A stretch of 64,000 bases of DNA from Thaumasiovibrio occultus. GTDB taxonomy: Bacteria > Pseudomonadota > Gammaproteobacteria > Enterobacterales > Vibrionaceae. The number at the start of each line of letters is the position of its first letter. The first letter of the stretch is position 1. The stretch lies in NCBI GenBank assembly GCA_019703815.1, contig AP023052.1, positions 1,860,001 to 1,924,000 of the forward strand, written 5' to 3'. Under the pieces are notes generated by a model. It was not told the DNA's origin. It was given only the letters and a program-made list of their open reading frames with translations, and did not search any database. Both the position numbers and the translations under genes were made by a program. This document shows positions 7,872-17,547 of this stretch, piece by piece.

Positions 7872-9419
7872 ATGTTTGATGGATTATCGCAAGGACTCAG
7901 CACCGCCGTTATGCCATTCAACTTGTTAATGGTGGTTGTCGGCTGCTTCGCCGGTACGTTTATCGGTATGTTACCGGGGCTTGGCCCTATTTCTGCCATC
8001 GCATTAATGGTGCCTATCACTTATGGTTTAGACCCTTCTTCAGGCATCATTTTAATGGCGGGCGTTTACTACGGCGCTGTCTTTGGCGGCTCTACCTCGT
8101 CAATTTTGATCAACGCGCCGGGTTGTGCCAGTACCGTGGTGACCGCGTTTGATGGCTATCCACTGGCGCAGAAAAACCAAGCGGGTAAAGCCTTAGCCTT
8201 AGCAGCGTATTCGTCTTTCACTGGCGGTACGGTGGGGGCGCTGATCTTACTGGTTGCTGCGCCTGCACTGGCCAAGGTGTCGTTGAGTTTCCAATCCTCC
8301 GACTACTTTGCGCTAATGGTGCTCGGCCTTACTGCGGTCGCCGCATTCTCAGGTAAAGGCAAAGTGATCAAAGCTCTGATGATGACGGTGTTCGGCCTGA
8401 TGATTTCCACTATCGGTAACGATGTGATGTCGGGGATCCCGCGTTTTACCTTCAACAGCGTCAACTTGATCGATGGCGTCAGCTTCTTATTGCTCGCCAT
8501 GGCCACCTTCGCCCTAACCGAAGTGGTGATGACGGTAATGCGCGGCGAACACAAGAAAGACGATCCGCAAATGGATATGAGCGCCCTCGGCAGTATGAAA
8601 CTGTCGAAAGACGAAGTGAAAGATGTGGCACCGACGGTAGGCCGTTCTTCAATCTTTGGCTTCTTGGTTGGCGTACTGCCCGGCGCGGGTGCGACTATTG
8701 CCGCCTTTTTAAGCTACGGGATGGAGCGCAACTTCGCATCAAAAGAGGAAAAAGAGAAGTTCGGTAAAGGCTCATTGCGTGGTTTGGCTGCGCCAGAATC
8801 TGCCAACAACGCCGCGTCGACGGGCTCATTTGTGCCACTATTAACCTTGGGGATCCCGGGCTCAGGCACCACGGCTATTATGCTTGGCGCTTTGATTGCC
8901 TATGGTATTCAGCCCGGCCCTCGCCTGTTTGTCGATAATCCAGACGTGTTTTGGTCGGTGATCATTTCAATGTACTTTGGCAACTTGGTGCTATTGATCT
9001 TGAACTTACCGTTGATCCCGTACATCTCGCGTTTACTGGCGATCCCACGCCCCATCTTGATCCCGCTGATATTGTTCTTCTCCATCACTGGGGTGTATTT
9101 GGTAAGCTTTAACAGCTTCGATATTCAGATGATGGTGATCATCACGGTGATCGCGACATTCTTGAAGCTACTCGACTTCCCAATGGCCCCGATGCTACTT
9201 GGGTTTATCCTTGGCGATATTTTGGAGAAAAACCTCAGCCGCTCACTGACGTTAGCCGACGGTAGCTTTAGCTTCTTATGGGAGCGACCGCTGACCCTCA
9301 CCATTATGCTGTTGGCAATCATGGCACTGCTGATGCCTGTAGTAGGCAAGATCTGGGAGCGTTACGGCGCCACCCGACCGGGCGCAAGTAAAATGGATGA
9401 CTTTGTCGGCCGCGATTAA
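7872..9419 (+). CDS. tctA: Tripartite tricarboxylate transporter, large permease TctA
   Basis: A 515-residue inner-membrane permease (DUF112/TctA family) with about twelve hydrophobic segments. Family motifs are GTFIGMLPGLGP near residues 29-40, the duplicated VGVLPGAGATIAAF (about 265-280), and the glycine-rich LTLGIPGSGTTAIMLGAL. It forms the transport channel with TctB, using sodium or proton gradient energy. It starts 3 bp after tctB behind AGGAG and ends the operon before a strong hairpin. Confidence 0.93.
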   Translation: MFDGLSQGLSTAVMPFNLLMVVVGCFAGTFIGMLPGLGPISAIALMVPITYGLDPSSGIILMAGVYYGAVFGGSTSSILINAPGCASTVVTAFDGYPLAQKNQAGKALALAAYSSFTGGTVGALILLVAAPALAKVSLSFQSSDYFALMVLGLTAVAAFSGKGKVIKALMMTVFGLMISTIGNDVMSGIPRFTFNSVNLIDGVSFLLLAMATFALTEVVMTVMRGEHKKDDPQMDMSALGSMKLSKDEVKDVAPTVGRSSIFGFLVGVLPGAGATIAAFLSYGMERNFASKEEKEKFGKGSLRGLAAPESANNAASTGSFVPLLTLGIPGSGTTAIMLGALIAYGIQPGPRLFVDNPDVFWSVIISMYFGNLVLLILNLPLIPYISRLLAIPRPILIPLILFFSITGVYLVSFNSFDIQMMVIITVIATFLKLLDFPMAPMLLGFILGDILEKNLSRSLTLADGSFSFLWERPLTLTIMLLAIMALLMPVVGKIWERYGATRPGASKMDDFVGRD

Positions 9420-9459
9420 TCGTCGTAGCTTGAGCAGCCAAACGGCTTAAGTCCAAACC

Positions 9460-9490
9460 AAAGGCTTAAACCCAAGCGGTTTAAGCCTTT
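9460..9490 (+). terminator. tctCBA terminator
   Basis: A perfect 13-bp stem AAAGGCTTAAACC / GGTTTAAGCCTTT with the loop CAAGC. The T run after the stem is short, but the stem itself ends in TTT. Confidence 0.8.
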
Positions 9491-10003
9491 TCCGTCTAAA
9501 TAAGAGAAAGAAGAGAAGAAAACACCCTGCATTGATGCGTGAAAACGGGTGCGACAGGCCGCATTTTTCCATTCAATGAGAAAAACCCTGCCAATTTGCC
9601 TGATTATTCTCACCATGCTTTTATTTTCCGCGTTTTGCCGTTAATTTAACCCTCGCCAAAAAGTCATAACCCGTCGACAGTACAATCTATTGCCTATTAC
9701 TCACTCAGCAGAGACCTTGTTTTTGTCTTGTGTGAGATGGATTTCGAGTCAAACTCGGAGAAACTAATCTATCGTGTTTTGAGGTATCGCCCTGTATCTC
9801 AGATCATTGCCACGATTGATTAGTTTACGTCCAACTATCGCATTAGAATTATTCATTCAAAATCGCCGGATATAAGCTGATCAAGCCAGTTGATTGTTCT
9901 AAAATATCTGCGCAATGAAAAATAGTCTGACAGTTGCAGTTAACACGATTGCAACCTATCGGCATACCCTCGACTTGGCTTTTTGGTTCGGAATCCGCTC
10001 CAC
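9491..10003. other. Long intergenic leader before the YbjL-like gene
   Basis: About 510 bases with no convincing gene; the only sizeable ORF, on the minus strand, overlaps the tct terminator and looks spurious. The notable content is a long stem-loop at 9761-9826, listed separately. The promoter of the transporter gene should lie here. Confidence 0.5.
9761..9826. other. 66-nt imperfect stem-loop
   Basis: The outer arms AAACTAATCTATCGTG (9761-9776) and CACGATTGATTAGTTT (9811-9826) pair over 16 positions with one mismatch. Inside, TGAGGTA pairs with TATCTCA around the loop TCGCCCTG. There is no T run after it, so it is not an ordinary terminator. It lies about 180 bp upstream of the transporter start, and could be an mRNA-leader structure, a cruciform operator or a relic of a mobile repeat. 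Confidence 0.6.
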
Positions 10004-11686
10004 GTGAATATTGACGTCCTCTCTCTTCTCCAACAAAACAATATCTTATTGTTATTTGTCGTGGTTGCTATCGGCTTGGCCGTTGGCAAACTTCGGTTTG
10101 GTACTATTCAACTTGGCAACTCAATCGGCGTACTTTTAGCCGCCTTGATGCTAGGATCTTACGGTTTTACCTTTGATGCAGAAGCTCTCAACATCGGCTT
10201 TATGCTATTTATCTTCTGTGTCGGTATCGAAGCGGGTCCCAACTTTTTCGGTATCTTTTTCCGCGACGGTAAACACTACTTCTTGTTATCCCTCACTGTC
10301 ATTGGATCGGCAGTAGCAGTGACCAAAATACTGGCGAAAGTCTTCAGTATCGATTTGGGTGTCTCCATCGGTATGATGGCGGGCTCACTAACCGCAACGC
10401 CGGTTCTGGTTGGCGCGAAAGATGCCGCCAACGCTGGCCTTGGTACCTTTTCTGATCCGCAGCGTATTGCAATGCTGGTCGATAACATCAGCGTGGGTTA
10501 CGCCCTGTCGTACCTGTTTGGCTTGGTCAGCTTGATCATGTTCGCCAAACTGATGCCAACCCTGCAAAAGCACAGCCTAAAGGACTCAGCAATGCAGATC
10601 GCGCAAGAGCGTGGCATTGGTGAAGTGTCGCAGCGCAAGGTCTACCTGCCGATCATTCGTGCCTATCGCGTTGGCCCGGAGCTGATCGAATGGATTGATG
10701 GCAAAAACCTGCGTGAGCTGGGGATCTACCGTCAAACCGGCTGTTATATCGAACGTATTCGTCGTAACGGTATTTTGGCCAACCCAGACGGTGATGCGAT
10801 TTTGCAACTGGGCGATGAAATTGCGCTGGTAGGCTACCCAGACAGCCATGCGCGCCTCGACCCTGCGTTTCGTAATGGCCGCGAGGTATTTGACCGCGAC
10901 TTACTTGACCTTCGCGTAGTAGAAGAAGAGATCGTGGTGAAAAACGACAGCGTCGCGGGCAAGCGCCTGTCTGAGCTAAACCTCACCGAATACGGCTGCT
11001 TTTTAAACCGCGTCGTGCGAGCCCAGATTGAAATGCCGGTCGAACAAAACATTCTGCTAGCCAAGGGTGATATCTTACAAGTCAGTGGTGAGCGTAGCCG
11101 CGTGTTGGGTCTTGCAGAGCGCATCGGCTTTATCTCTATCCATAGCCAGATCGCCGATCTGTTAGCCTTCTGTACCTTCTTTATCCTTGGCTTAGTGTTC
11201 GGTATGGTCACCTTTACCTTTGGCCACATGACGCTAGGTTTGGGTAACGCCGCTGGCTTGTTGTTGGCAGGGATCACGCTGGGCTTTTTGCGGGCCAACC
11301 ACCCAACCTTTGGTTATGTACCGCAAGGCGCACTAAACATGACCAAAGACTTCGGCTTGATGGTCTTTATGGCTGGTATCGGTCTTAGTGCCGGCAGTAA
11401 CATTCTCGACGCCTTTGCTGAGTTTGGTATTCAGCTGATCATCGCCAGTATCTTTATCAGTGTGGTGCCGGTGGTCATTGCTTACCTGTTTGGCGCTTAT
11501 GTGCTGAAGATGAACCGCGCTCTGCTGTTTGGTGCGATTATCGGTGCCCGTACTTGTGGCCCGGCAATGGACATGATCAACGAGCATGCTCGCAGTACCA
11601 TTCCGGCCTTGGGTTACGCCGGCACTTATGCCATTGCTAACGTGCTGCTCACCATCGCGGGTACCATGATGGTGATTTTTAGCTAG
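10004..11686 (+). CDS. YbjL/AspT-family putative transporter with two TrkA-C domains
   Basis: A 560-residue inner-membrane protein of the aspartate:alanine-exchanger family. Five to six helices at each end flank two central cytosolic TrkA-C (RCK-C) ligand-binding domains (about 200-285 and 290-375). Each membrane half has a signature, [12 protein letters not shown] near residue 125 and [15 protein letters not shown] near 520. The start is GTG 10004, giving [12 protein letters not shown], which matches the usual N-terminus of YbjL proteins from vibrios; the upstream TTG is less likely. The SD is weak. The substrate is unknown for this subfamily. It has its own terminator. Confidence 0.85.
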   Translation: MNIDVLSLLQQNNILLLFVVVAIGLAVGKLRFGTIQLGNSIGVLLAALMLGSYGFTFDAEALNIGFMLFIFCVGIEAGPNFFGIFFRDGKHYFLLSLTVIGSAVAVTKILAKVFSIDLGVSIGMMAGSLTATPVLVGAKDAANAGLGTFSDPQRIAMLVDNISVGYALSYLFGLVSLIMFAKLMPTLQKHSLKDSAMQIAQERGIGEVSQRKVYLPIIRAYRVGPELIEWIDGKNLRELGIYRQTGCYIERIRRNGILANPDGDAILQLGDEIALVGYPDSHARLDPAFRNGREVFDRDLLDLRVVEEEIVVKNDSVAGKRLSELNLTEYGCFLNRVVRAQIEMPVEQNILLAKGDILQVSGERSRVLGLAERIGFISIHSQIADLLAFCTFFILGLVFGMVTFTFGHMTLGLGNAAGLLLAGITLGFLRANHPTFGYVPQGALNMTKDFGLMVFMAGIGLSAGSNILDAFAEFGIQLIIASIFISVVPVVIAYLFGAYVLKMNRALLFGAIIGARTCGPAMDMINEHARSTIPALGYAGTYAIANVLLTIAGTMMVIFS

Positions 11687-11716
11687 CCGCGATACCCACT
11701 AAATGAGCCCACACTG

Positions 11717-11749
11717 AATGCCGAGGCCTTGATGCTTCGGCATTTTTTT
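11717..11749 (+). terminator. Terminator after the YbjL-like gene
   Basis: AATGCCGA / TCGGCATT stem with an 11-base loop and seven T following. It separates the transporter from the two-component genes. Confidence 0.85.
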
Positions 11750-11837
11750 GTGAGCTAACATCAATGTTTCAGCGTCAGTTAAGGCGGAATAATCAATAAT
11801 GTTACAATGCTGAACAAGATTGATGAAAAGGTGACCT

Positions 11838-12512
11838 ATGCGTATTTTGATCGTTGAAGATGACACTATCCTATCCCACCATCTAAAAACCCAACTCAGT
11901 CAATTGGGTAACCAAGTGCAATGCGCAGCCACCGCTTCCGAAGGTCTGTTCTTTGCAGAAAACTACCCGAACGACATTGCAATTATCGACTTAGGCTTGC
12001 CTGATACCGATGGCATTACGTTGATTAAACAAATTCGCGAGAAAGATCTGCGTCTACCGGTTTTGATCCTGACTGCGCGCGCCAACTGGCAAGATAAAGT
12101 CGCGGGCCTTGATGCGGGCGCAGACGACTACCTGGTTAAACCTTTCCAGAAAGAAGAGATTGTCGCCCGTTTGAACGCGTTGGTACGCCGCAGCTCTGGC
12201 TTTGTGAAACCGGAAATCACCGCCGATAATATCCGCGTCGATCTTTTGGCAAAAGCCGTCAGCATTGATGAAGAGCCAATGGAGCTCACCGCATTTGAAT
12301 ACGACTTGTTAGAGTATTTAATGCGTCACAGCCGCCAAGTGGTCTCTAAACAGCGTCTGTTAGATGTGCTGTATGAAGATCAAGAAGGCGATCCGAACAC
12401 CATTGAGGTAATGATCAGCCGTTTGCGTAAGAAGTTTAGCAAGCACGGCGTTGAGAACCCTATCTCGACCATTCGCGGTCAAGGCTACATCTTCGAGCTG
12501 GCTACCAAGTAA
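11838..12512 (+). CDS. phoP: PhoP-like OmpR-family response regulator
   Basis: A 224-residue DNA-binding response regulator. The receiver domain has Glu7-Asp8-Asp9 (IVEDD), the phospho-acceptor Asp51 in IIDLGLPDTDG, Thr in ILTARANWQDKV and Lys in YLVKPFQ. The C-terminal winged helix ends with the recognition region EVMISRLRKKF and the wing STIRGQGYIF. It is 1 bp overlapped (TAATG) with the kinase gene, so the two are translated together. In Vibrionaceae PhoP/VprA(CarR)-type regulators control lipid A modification and antimicrobial-peptide resistance; which of these it corresponds to is not settled by sequence alone. Confidence 0.87.
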   Translation: MRILIVEDDTILSHHLKTQLSQLGNQVQCAATASEGLFFAENYPNDIAIIDLGLPDTDGITLIKQIREKDLRLPVLILTARANWQDKVAGLDAGADDYLVKPFQKEEIVARLNALVRRSSGFVKPEITADNIRVDLLAKAVSIDEEPMELTAFEYDLLEYLMRHSRQVVSKQRLLDVLYEDQEGDPNTIEVMISRLRKKFSKHGVENPISTIRGQGYIFELATK

Positions 12513-13864
12513 TGATTTTGCCAAAGCCAACGCTACGCCGCCGAGTTATGGTCACTTCGGTGATCATACTGGTGATTATTTCTTCGGTGATGGCGGGAGT
12601 GATTTATCAACTCTTCCGCCAGTCCCACATCAACGCCTTTTCTAACGACTTAATCGACCAAACCCCCACTTTCCTTGCCCAGCTCCACAACGCCGGTTTT
12701 GTGCAAGATATCGATATTTGGTTGAGTAATCTCGATACCGACAATGAAGAGTACACCTCTGCCTTGTGCCGTAACGGGGTGGCCGTTTGGGCATCCGCCA
12801 ATGTGACCGAGCTCGGCAAGCGCGAATTTTGCCGAAAAACCGCTGACATTGACGATGGCGCGCACCTGATCGAAGGGCCAGACAAACGTTACTATCTCGC
12901 GTATGTCGCGACTCACCTCGGCGCAGAGCGGGATGAAGATCTTTACCCGCAATCGCAACTCGTGATTGTGCAACCCGCCAATCAGTTTATGGATGAGCGA
13001 GCCAAGGTCGAACATACCACGCTGTTAGCGCTTTCGGGCTTTATTATGCTGTCGGTCCTCGCGTTGTTTGTGGCGTTCCACTGGAGCTTTAAGCCGATGA
13101 GCCAATTGGCCGCTGAAGTGGATGAGATCACCGATGGTAAGCGCGAAAAGCTCTCGCCTGAGTATCCGGTGGAGCTAGAGCCGATCACCGAAGCGTTAAA
13201 CCGAATGCTTGAGCTGAGCGATGGGCAAAGCGATCGCTACAAACGCGCGATGGACGATCTCGCCCACAGCTTGAAAACTCGCATTGCCGCGACCCATGCC
13301 CTGCTCGATTATGAAGAATCGTCGCAATCGGCGCTGCGCGATAAGATCAGTGAGCAGATCAGCCAAATGGATGAATTAGTTCAATATCAGCTCAAACGTG
13401 CGATGCTCGGCAACCAAGGCTTGACCCGCAGTAACACCCCAATCGCGGATGTCGTCGGCGGTTTAGAGCGAATGCTGAGTAAAGTCTATGCCGAAAAGCA
13501 CATCAAGCTGACGCTAGACTACCCAACGGATGCGACTTTGCCATTGAATCCGAACGATTTGATGGAGTTGATGGGTAACTTGATGGAGAACGCCTACCGT
13601 TTCGCGCTCTCTGAAGTGAAAGTGAGCTTAGTCAACAACGCCAAGAGCTTGCAATTGCGGGTAGAAGATGACGGTCCGGGCGTGAAAGCTGAGCACAAAG
13701 AAGCGATTTTCCAACGCGGTGTGCGTGCCGATCAGCTCAATCCAGGTCAAGGTATTGGTCTGGCGGTCTGCCACGAGATTGTCTCGATTTACGCTGGTAC
13801 GATTTGGGTGGAAACGTCCTCATTGGAAGGCGCGGCCTTTGTGGTAGAGCTGCCAAAAGCCTAA
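12512..13864 (+). CDS. phoQ: PhoQ-like sensor histidine kinase
   Basis: A 450-residue inner-membrane kinase: TM1 (about 13-33), a periplasmic sensor (about 34-165), TM2 (about 166-190), HAMP, then the H box DDLAHSLKTRIAA, N box GNLMENAYRF, and G boxes EDDGPGVK and GQGIGLAV. The HSLKT form of the H box is typical of PhoQ, although the usual proline after it is replaced by Arg. The periplasmic part has several acidic residues (DIDDGAH, ERDEDLYP), as expected for a divalent-cation or peptide sensor. It overlaps the regulator gene by one base. Confidence 0.85.
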   Translation: MILPKPTLRRRVMVTSVIILVIISSVMAGVIYQLFRQSHINAFSNDLIDQTPTFLAQLHNAGFVQDIDIWLSNLDTDNEEYTSALCRNGVAVWASANVTELGKREFCRKTADIDDGAHLIEGPDKRYYLAYVATHLGAERDEDLYPQSQLVIVQPANQFMDERAKVEHTTLLALSGFIMLSVLALFVAFHWSFKPMSQLAAEVDEITDGKREKLSPEYPVELEPITEALNRMLELSDGQSDRYKRAMDDLAHSLKTRIAATHALLDYEESSQSALRDKISEQISQMDELVQYQLKRAMLGNQGLTRSNTPIADVVGGLERMLSKVYAEKHIKLTLDYPTDATLPLNPNDLMELMGNLMENAYRFALSEVKVSLVNNAKSLQLRVEDDGPGVKAEHKEAIFQRGVRADQLNPGQGIGLAVCHEIVSIYAGTIWVETSSLEGAAFVVELPKA

Positions 13865-13890
13865 CCGCGTTTCACTCAACATCCCCTTCT

Positions 13891-13915
13891 AAAGCAGCGC
13901 ACAGGCGCTGCTTTT
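13891..13915 (+). terminator. phoPQ-like operon terminator
   Basis: AAAGCAGCGC / GCGCTGCTTT stem with an ACAG loop, followed by a short T run. It lies about 27 bases after the kinase stop. Confidence 0.85.
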
Positions 13916-14120
13916 CCGTATTTACCTGCGCTGAACCTATATCCCCGCTATCCTCACTGCTAGCTCGCGCTTTCATTGACTCTGCGACACAGATCCGAGT
14001 ATTCCTCATACCCAATCGTGCCACACACTTTACACTAGCGCTTATGCTTGGCGCTGTGAGCTAACGCTTTGGCAGCTGCGCGAAACAAAACAATAAGAGT
14101 GACTCACACAGGAAGTAAAG

Positions 14121-14420
14121 ATGTACGCCGTTATTTTCAAAGCTAAAACCGGACAGCAAGATGCGCAATATTCACAAATGGTCAGCATCATGCGCGATCT
14201 CGCGTTCGAACAATACAACTGCCAAGACTTTATTGCGGTCACGGAAGGTAACCAAGAAATCGCCATCTCTTACTGGCAAAATGAAGACGATATTCTCCGC
14301 TGGCACCAAAATGCCCAACACGCTGTTGCTCAGCAATTGGGGCGTGAAAAATGGTACGCTTCTTATACTGTAGAGGTCGTAAAAATAGAGAGACGCTATA
14401 CGTTTGGCGAGTCAATTTAA
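14121..14420 (+). CDS. Antibiotic biosynthesis monooxygenase (ABM) domain protein
   Basis: A 99-residue single-domain protein of the dimeric alpha/beta-barrel ABM/YgiN superfamily. Supporting stretches are YAVIFKAKTG at the N-terminus, the acidic-aromatic EIAISYWQNEDDILRWH segment (about 52-70), and YTVEVVKIER near the C-terminus. Members include quinol monooxygenases, haem-degrading enzymes and proteins without catalysis, so no reaction is assigned. AGGAAG lies about seven bases upstream of the ATG. It appears to be a single-gene unit. Confidence 0.75.
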   Translation: MYAVIFKAKTGQQDAQYSQMVSIMRDLAFEQYNCQDFIAVTEGNQEIAISYWQNEDDILRWHQNAQHAVAQQLGREKWYASYTVEVVKIERRYTFGESI

Positions 14421-14470
14421 TCGAGACTGACTGATCTCAGTCAGCGAGTGTAGCCGTTAGCATTCACTTA

Positions 14471-14498
14471 AGTTGAGCTGACAACACGCAGCTCAACT
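14471..14498. terminator. Perfect 10-bp inverted repeat between convergent genes
   Basis: AGTTGAGCTG / CAGCTCAACT with an 8-base loop, lying between the ends of the ABM gene and the membrane-protein gene. There is no T run on either strand, so it may be a processing or transcript-stabilising hairpin instead of an intrinsic terminator. A second stem, CTGACTG-ATCT-CAGTCAG, lies at 14427-14444. Confidence 0.5.
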
Positions 14499-14513
14499 CC
14501 ACCTACTGCACGC

Positions 14514-14933
14514 CTACTTAAATATCGAGCGCTTTCGGTCAATCGCGTTTTTATTGGCCTTTGCCGACAGTAAAAACACAGACGCAATCAGCACCACGAT
14601 TTCAGCAGGGAACAATAGCATTAACGTGTTGGAGTACAGCAAAGGATCGTTCACTACATTGATGAACCACAGCTGGGTTGCCATTAAGCTCAAGATGTAC
14701 ACGACAATAAACGGCATGCGCATGACAAAGGTTGCCAGCCCGACGAGCCACGCTATCTGCATGTAGAATTCAATTTCATTGCTACTGAAACCGTAACTGA
14801 CATAATCGCCTGCGATAAACGCCGGCCCGCTGGCCAACAACGCCCCAATTACTGCCGAGTCCCCAGCTTGCGCTGCGATGGTAAAGCTAATTACGACCCA
14901 CAGTGCCAATAACAATAAACGTTTAAACCACAT
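14514..14933 (-). CDS. Small membrane protein of unknown function
   Basis: A 139-residue protein with about four hydrophobic segments (roughly 5-22, 32-50, 62-85 and 105-125) and a basic tail (SAKANKNAIDRKRSIFK), suggesting an inner-membrane protein with a cytoplasmic C-terminus. I do not recognise a family. I used ATG 14933, with GAGAAG nearby; the frame is open 14 codons further but with charged, unlikely leader residues. It is convergent with the ABM gene and has no operon partner. Confidence 0.6.
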   Translation of the reverse strand: MWFKRLLLLALWVVISFTIAAQAGDSAVIGALLASGPAFIAGDYVSYGFSSNEIEFYMQIAWLVGLATFVMRMPFIVVYILSLMATQLWFINVVNDPLLYSNTLMLLFPAEIVVLIASVFLLSAKANKNAIDRKRSIFK

Positions 14934-15110
14934 AACTACTTCTCTGTCATAATCCTTCACTTTGGCAAAGCACATCCATTACCTTGCCCCACGCGAATAA
15001 CCTTTCACAATTTGCCCAAATTAAATGGCATTTGCTCAAGTGGGGCTCACTCTACCTCAGTTACTCAGCAACGACACCTGTTTTATCCTAAAAAACCCCA
15101 AATTAAAGCT

Positions 15111-15140
15111 AAAAAAAAGCCAGTCCGAAGACTGGCTTTT
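15111..15140 (-). terminator. Terminator of the yebC-family gene
   Basis: GCCAGTC-CGAA-GACTGGC stem flanked by A and T runs, eight T on the minus strand. It sits 18 bases after the stop codon. Confidence 0.88.
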
Positions 15141-15157
15141 CATGCGTTTTAATACGC

Positions 15158-15880
15158 TTATTCTGGCAACTCTGCGTTGTGGTAAACGTTTTGTACGTCA
15201 TCACAATCGTTTAGCATGTCCATGAACTTGTCGAATGCTGGCATGTCTGCTGCAGTGATAGCGTGCGTTGCTTGAGGAACGAAGCTGATCTCTTCAAGAT
15301 CGATCGTTACGTCTGGGAATGCGGCAGCAAGTGCATTTTTGGTTTTGAAGAACTCAGTGTGTGGAGTGAACACAGTGATCACACCGTCTTCTAGCTCGAT
15401 ATCCGCAACATCGACGTCTTCCATCATTAGCGCTTCCAATACCGCTTCTTCATCATCACCGGCAAATTGGAAAATCGCTTGATGTTCAAACATGTGTGCG
15501 ACCGCACCTGGACCACCAATTTTTGCATTGGTTTTCACGAAGCACTGACGTACATCCATGTAAGTACGGTTGTTGTTGTCAGTAAGACAGTCAACGATCA
15601 CAGAGAAACCGCCCGGGCCGAAACCTTCGTAGCGCGCAGTTTCATAGTCTTCACCACCGCCGCCAGTCGCTTTGTCGATCGCATTCTTAATTACGTGAGC
15701 TGGTACCTGATCTTTTTTCGCTTTATCCATCAAACGACGAAGCGATAGGTTTGAATCAGGATCTGCACCGCCATTTTTAGCGGCCATATAGATTTCTTTA
15801 CCGTATTTAGAGTAAAGCTTAACTTTTGCACCTTGCGTCTTTGCCATTGACGACTTACGGACTTCAAAACTTCTTCCCAT
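15158..15880 (-). CDS. YebC/PmpR-family protein, YeeN subgroup
   Basis: A 240-residue cytosolic protein of the YebC family. The N-terminus [20 protein letters not shown], carrying the extra residues before the common core, marks the YeeN-type paralog instead of classical YebC. Other family stretches are [26 protein letters not shown] and the acidic C-terminal third. YebC-type proteins were annotated as transcription regulators, and more recently some were linked to relief of ribosome stalling; which applies here is unknown. It is a single-gene unit with its own terminator. Confidence 0.88.
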   Translation of the reverse strand: MGRSFEVRKSSMAKTQGAKVKLYSKYGKEIYMAAKNGGADPDSNLSLRRLMDKAKKDQVPAHVIKNAIDKATGGGGEDYETARYEGFGPGGFSVIVDCLTDNNNRTYMDVRQCFVKTNAKIGGPGAVAHMFEHQAIFQFAGDDEEAVLEALMMEDVDVADIELEDGVITVFTPHTEFFKTKNALAAAFPDVTIDLEEISFVPQATHAITAADMPAFDKFMDMLNDCDDVQNVYHNAELPE

Positions 15881-15994
15881 GGGATTCTCTCTGTATTAGC
15901 AGGGATTTTTTCGCACCCGATTATAGCGAGTCGATCCAGCCCCGCAAAGCAAAAAAGCAGTACCAGTGCCACAATGATGGCACTAAATAGAATG

Positions 15995-16020
15995 AAAAAA
16001 CCGCCTCGATGGGCGGTTTA
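15995..16020 (-). terminator. fabV terminator
   Basis: AACCGCC / GGCGGTT stem with a five-base loop. On the minus strand it is followed by six T. It sits 19 bases past the fabV stop. Confidence 0.88.
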
Positions 16021-16038
16021 GTATGATTTTGCAGAAAT

Positions 16039-17241
16039 TTATACGTCTTCTACGTCGAATTCTACAGCTGGGTTAACATCGGCATCGTAATCAACACCGT
16101 CAACACCAAAGCCAAACAGTTTCAAGAACTCTTGCTTGTACTCTTGGTAATCCGCTAGTTCGCTCAAGTTTTCGTTGGTCAATTGAGGCCACAAGGCTTT
16201 ACAGTGCGCTTGGATATCTTCACGCAATTCCCAGTCATCCAAACGCAGACGGTTTACATCGTCCACTTCTGGCGCTGAGCCATCGGCTTTGTAAAGGCGC
16301 GCGGTAAACATACGGAACACTTGCTCCATACAGCCTTCGTGCAGGCCTTCTTCACGCATCTTTTTGAACACCATAGCGATATACAATGGCATCACAGGAA
16401 TCGCTGAACTTGCTTGAGTCACTACACTCTTCAATACCGCGACGTTCGCGCTACCGTTGATTGGCTCTAGCTTCTCATTCAGTGCTGTTGCGGCGCGATC
16501 CATGTCCATCTTGGCGCGACCTAAGCTACCGTGCCAGTAAATTGGCCACGTCAGCTCAGTACCGATGTAGCTGTAAGACACGGTTTTACAACCTTGCGCC
16601 AATACGCCTGCATCAGCCAGTGCATTGATCCAACGTTCCCAATCGTCGCCACCCATGACTTTCACGGTGTCTTCGATTTCTTGCTCTGTTGCTGGCTCTA
16701 CTTCCGCTTCGAACAGCACGTCTTTGTTGGTATCAACCGCCGTCGCTTTGTACACTTCGCCAATTGGTTTTAATGCTGAACGCACCAACTCGCCAGTTTC
16801 TGGCATTTTACGCACTGGCGATGCCAGCGAGTAAACCACCATATCAATCTGACCCAGATCTTGTTTGATAAGCTCAATGGTTTTCGCTTTCATCTCATCA
16901 GAGAACGCATCACCATTCAGGCTTTTTGAGTACAAACCCGCTTCTTTCGCGTATTTGTCGAAAGCAGCAGTGTTGTACCAACCCGCTGAACCCGGTTTTT
17001 TCTCAGTACCGGCTTTCTCTAGGAAAACACCGATCGTCGACGCTTGGCTACCGAATGCAGCGGCAATACGCGAAGATAGGCCGTAACCCGTTGAAGCACC
17101 AATTACCAGCACCTTCTTAGGGCCGTTCGCAATTGCAGGTTGTGCTTTAGTGTAAGCAATTTGCTCTGCAACGTTCTTGTCACAGCCCTCTGGATGTGTG
17201 GTAGTACAAATGAATCCACGAATTCTTGGTTTAATAATCAT
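16039..17241 (-). CDS. fabV: Enoyl-ACP (trans-2-enoyl-CoA) reductase FabV
   Basis: NADH-dependent enoyl reductase of 400 residues that catalyses the last step of each fatty-acid elongation cycle and is typically tolerant to triclosan. It starts [20 protein letters not shown], the family hallmark. The Rossmann-like [21 protein letters not shown] lies at about residues 44-64, and the active-site arrangement Tyr-x8-Lys is present as [10 protein letters not shown]. Length is typical. It is a single-gene unit near the fatty-acid degradation gene fadE, which is transcribed in the same direction upstream. Confidence 0.95.
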   Translation of the reverse strand: MIIKPRIRGFICTTTHPEGCDKNVAEQIAYTKAQPAIANGPKKVLVIGASTGYGLSSRIAAAFGSQASTIGVFLEKAGTEKKPGSAGWYNTAAFDKYAKEAGLYSKSLNGDAFSDEMKAKTIELIKQDLGQIDMVVYSLASPVRKMPETGELVRSALKPIGEVYKATAVDTNKDVLFEAEVEPATEQEIEDTVKVMGGDDWERWINALADAGVLAQGCKTVSYSYIGTELTWPIYWHGSLGRAKMDMDRAATALNEKLEPINGSANVAVLKSVVTQASSAIPVMPLYIAMVFKKMREEGLHEGCMEQVFRMFTARLYKADGSAPEVDDVNRLRLDDWELREDIQAHCKALWPQLTNENLSELADYQEYKQEFLKLFGFGVDGVDYDADVNPAVEFDVEDV

Positions 17242-17492
17242 TGTCGAGTCCCTTGTTTTAACGCCGCTAGGATAAAAGGTTAAGCGTCATTACGCACTTG
17301 TTTTTTGTATTGTTATCGTAGTGGTTGGATCTGTTAGCTGATATTTGGCGCAACTTTTTGCCAAAGATTAAGCAGGTTCACGTCAACATCTCACCACTCT
17401 AGAACCCGCCGCGTTGCAAGCCAACAACTAACAAGGCACAACACATCATCAACTCGGTGTGGTTAAAATCGAGAAGTAAACGTCAAGCGCAG
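17242..17492. promoter_or_regulatory. fabV upstream region
   Basis: About 250 bases between the fadE terminator and the fabV start. It should hold the fabV promoter; I cannot assign boxes with confidence. No gene is seen. Confidence 0.4.
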
Positions 17493-17525
17493 AAAAAAGC
17501 GCCACGAGTCTTCACTCTGTGGCGC
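17493..17525 (-). terminator. fadE terminator
   Basis: AGCGCCAC / GTGGCGCT stem extended by GAGT / ACTC with a bulge and a CTTC loop. On the minus strand it is followed by six T. Confidence 0.88.
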
Positions 17526-17547
17526 TGTTATTGGTGTGCGTAAGAGG

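Noticed and set aside
9416-9616. 66-residue minus ORF after tctA
   Set aside because: It overlaps the tct terminator hairpin and lacks a ribosome site and family signature.
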